Positions 61,705-64,000 of a stretch of DNA of 64,000 nucleotides are shown in pieces. The notes beneath the pieces are model-generated. The model made no database searches. It saw only the letters and a program-made list of their open reading frames with translations, and was not told the origin of the DNA. The stretch is from positions 1,736,001 to 1,800,000 of the forward strand of contig JAWUZG010000052.1 of assembly GCA_036785705.1 (NCBI GenBank). The letters are read 5' to 3'. Origin of the DNA: Acanthornis magna (taxonomy: Eukaryota > Chordata > Aves > Passeriformes > Acanthizidae). The translations under genes were made by a program, and so were the position numbers. The number at the start of each line of letters is the position of its first letter. Positions within the stretch are counted from its first letter, which is position 1.

Positions 61705-62513
61705 TAAATGCAGCATATAACACAATCTACCCAGTAGGCATCTTTCTAGCGAATAAAGGATTATCAGCTGCTTTATGAGTGGGACAGCTTGAAAACAGAA
61801 CTGTGCCAAATAATTTATTACACACACTCTCCAAGTTTACAGAAAAATTTGGGTTGAGTTAGATGTTTTGTGGATAACTCAGTAGAACTAAAACTTTGGA
61901 AAAACAGGTGGGTGAAACAGTTTGCAAAGAAAACAGACAATTTTATAACAATCTGAACTATTATCTAACCTGTCTGGTTGAAAGGCTTGGGACAGACTGT
62001 AAAAAGAGACTGCGATTACAGAAGAGGAAGGAAATTAATACAGTTTGTTTGTTAGGATGATCCTTCTTTCTTGCCGAAGCCTTTGCGAAAAAGTAATTTG
62101 TGCTGACATTGACCTGCTTTTTGGGGGATCTTGTATTTCCTTACTTCACAGGTTCCCAGATGCTTTTGTGTGGCATTAATATCAGTAATGAGTGAGTCTC
62201 TTTCCCTGAGAAGATATGATGGAGGTGAAAAAGAATTTCTATGACTTTTGCAAGGAAGAAGCACTATGTTCAGATCCTGAAAATTCAGCTGTGTGTTATC
62301 CTCCTGCAGCCATACGAAAAATTGAAAATGTGTATATGAGAAGCTGAACAGGTAGAGGGGAAGAAGGCCTGGGAAGACTGAATGCTCAGCCCCTGTTCCC
62401 ACATGTGCCTGAGCCTCAAGGTGTTTATTGCTCTTGCTATCAATAAAAGGCTTTGCAAGCCTTTTTTTCCAGAACATGTCTTCACCAGTTTTTTAATTTC
62501 TTTCTCTCTCGCT

Positions 62514-62545
<32 letters not shown>

Positions 62546-64000
62546 GTAATCCCTGCCAAGGTCCTTTCTTCAGGATATATCAGAAAGTTCTTCATGGGCA
62601 ATTTTTTTAGAAAAAGTGAAACACAGGCATGTTGGCAGCAGTTTTGGTCACCTACAACCAAAGGTGCTGAAACAGCAGGAGGGAAGGGGAAGAACCACTT
62701 TTCAAGCTAGAAGATACTAGAAACTTAATCAAAGGGTTTGCAGGCACATAACCATACTCCATCTCTATGTATGTGTTTTGTTATCCCAAACTGGTGAGGA
62801 AGATGAAACCAGTGTTCACAATCTGGTCTTGCAGGTGCAGTCTGAAGGTTTCATCCCTGTGATCGCCAATTGCTCTTCATCCTTTCTTTCAGTCTTTATT
62901 CTCCCTTCCCCTGATGGTGACAAACGGGCACAAAGAAATAGGGAAGAACAGAGTGAAGTGCTACTTTCCAGCCACTCAAATTTCAAGCAGAATACTGAAA
63001 AAAACAGTACAAAGGAACATAGTTGTTGTTTTTTTCCCCTCCTTGCTCCTTGTTAAGCTTCACAGCTCAACAAGTGCCCTACTTTGAAAGAGAAAAGGCA
63101 ACAAAAACATCCACTCACTTCTCTAACTCATTAATTAACCATTTTTTCTTTCCCTGTCTACATTTCTCTCCAGTGCTCTCTTTCCTAAAATTGCCTTTTG
63201 TGAGACAAGATGGTGGAAGATGAGACAAAATGGCAGAGGGAAGAACTACCAGCAACTGGGAATCTTTTCAAGCAAAGCATGTTCAGAGCATATGCAAAGG
63301 TGCTGCTTCTCTTCTTAGATCATTCCCTTGGCAGCAGGATATGATAGGCAAAATCAAACCAATGTTAAGAGAGTTTCAGCTGCAGATCTCAGGAACTGGC
63401 AAGGGCTTTGTCATTGTTTTCCAAATGGGAAAGCAAAGAAACAGAGAATTTGAGAACATACGGTGGTAGAATAATGAATGGGTAAACAGACTCCTTCTGG
63501 GCTCTGTCCTTCATTGAACCCAAAGGTAATTAACAATCTTAGATTCAGCATTAAAATAATAGATATTGACCACAATTTCATGACTGGATAGTAGCCACTA
63601 CAAAGGTCTTCAGCCTCCTTCTCTCAGAGCTGATGTAAAGTTCGGATAACATAAATCAAAACTCAGCGTTGAGTTTTGCCATTTTGCTACCCAATGTGCT
63701 TCCACTGACTCCTGCTGAGCTAAGATCAAACAAGTCACGGAAAAGACAGGTCAAAACTCAGTTTTACCACCAAAAGCATCCCTTATCTGCAGATGTCCCA
63801 TTCTCTAGAAAGCTGCAATTCTAAAAATCAATCTATAAAGATGATAACAGACACAAGAAACTTGTTGTTGACTGGGATATTCTTCTGGCCCTGAGGCCAT
63901 TCACAATTGCATTAATCTAAACTTTGGAAATATGTTATGTGTTTAATTTAGCTAAGAACAAAATAATGACGAGTATCCCAGCAAGTATTTGGTTACCTCC
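61705..64000. other. unique DNA with a long T tract, no gene seen
   Basis: The 141-codon minus frame at 62052-62477 has no recognisable domain. An AATAAA at 62442-62447 has no accompanying LTR or gene structure that I can see. The last kilobase holds nothing recognised beyond a 9-bp stem hairpin at 63657-63678. Confidence 0.55.
62498..62545. repeat. pyrimidine tract with 29-base poly(T)
   Basis: CT-rich sequence broken by a single G (62511) leads into T at 62517-62545, the longest homopolymer in the window. Length in an assembly may be unreliable at such runs. Confidence 0.9.

Noticed and set aside
62052..62477. 141-codon minus-strand open frame
   Set aside because: No recognisable domain. 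The sequence looks random and overlaps shorter frames. An AATAAA on the opposite strand gives no support.
63657..63678. Perfect 9-bp stem, 4-base loop hairpin (CAAAACTCA/TGAGTTTTG)
   Set aside because: About one or two such hairpins are expected by chance in 64 kb. No gene or terminator context.
1..64000. Bacterial-type systems (operons, CRISPR, defence islands, phage)
   Set aside because: The abundance of CR1 LINEs, low coding density and AT-rich intergenic character show vertebrate nuclear DNA. No repeat-spacer array, tRNA or operon-like run exists.

Overview
This window looks like a bird nuclear genome. The main evidence is about 22 fragments of CR1, the dominant LINE of birds, many ending in the CR1 tail (runs of ATTCTATGATT or its complement). 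The DNA is AT-rich and there are no primate or rodent SINEs. I found no operons, ribosome binding sites, CRISPR arrays or other prokaryotic features. I could not recognise a single protein-coding exon, tRNA or rRNA. The best reading is intergenic or long-intron DNA, and I cannot tell which from this window.

Layout. 1-10 kb: mostly unique AT-rich DNA with one CR1 scrap (1381-1505), an L2/MIR-like 3' tail (3335-3403) and an unusually stop-poor stretch (6000-7300). 10-20 kb: the longest open frame of the window (9639-10205, minus, unrecognised), four CR1 pieces, and a much older, heavily diverged CR1-type relic on the minus strand (18886-19290). 20-36 kb: CR1 fragments, a MIR/core-SINE relic (23070-23204), an ancient CR1 3' end (34875-34990), and several unique stretches that look like candidate conserved noncoding elements. 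36-44 kb: two probable solo LTRs of endogenous retroviruses. One (37510-37787) is well defined: TG...CA ends, imperfect terminal inverted repeats, a 6-bp target duplication, CAAT and TATA boxes and a poly(A) signal. The other (about 42.9-43.4 kb) is a CpG-rich block with a downstream AATAAA and uncertain edges. 44-64 kb: more CR1 in both orientations, a second and third MIR-like relic (43827-43905 and 53945-54060), a 14-unit pentanucleotide repeat (55379-55448), a 13-bp minisatellite (60054-60090) and long homopolymer tracts.

The repeats record layered history. Core-SINE and L2/MIR relics and the old CR1 types are shared-ancestry amniote material. On top lie several avian CR1 3'-end types, then the retroviral LTRs. 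No exciting gene system is visible. The observations most worth checking are the CpG-rich LTR-like block, the small solo LTR, the 567-bp minus-strand open frame, and the candidate conserved noncoding stretches.
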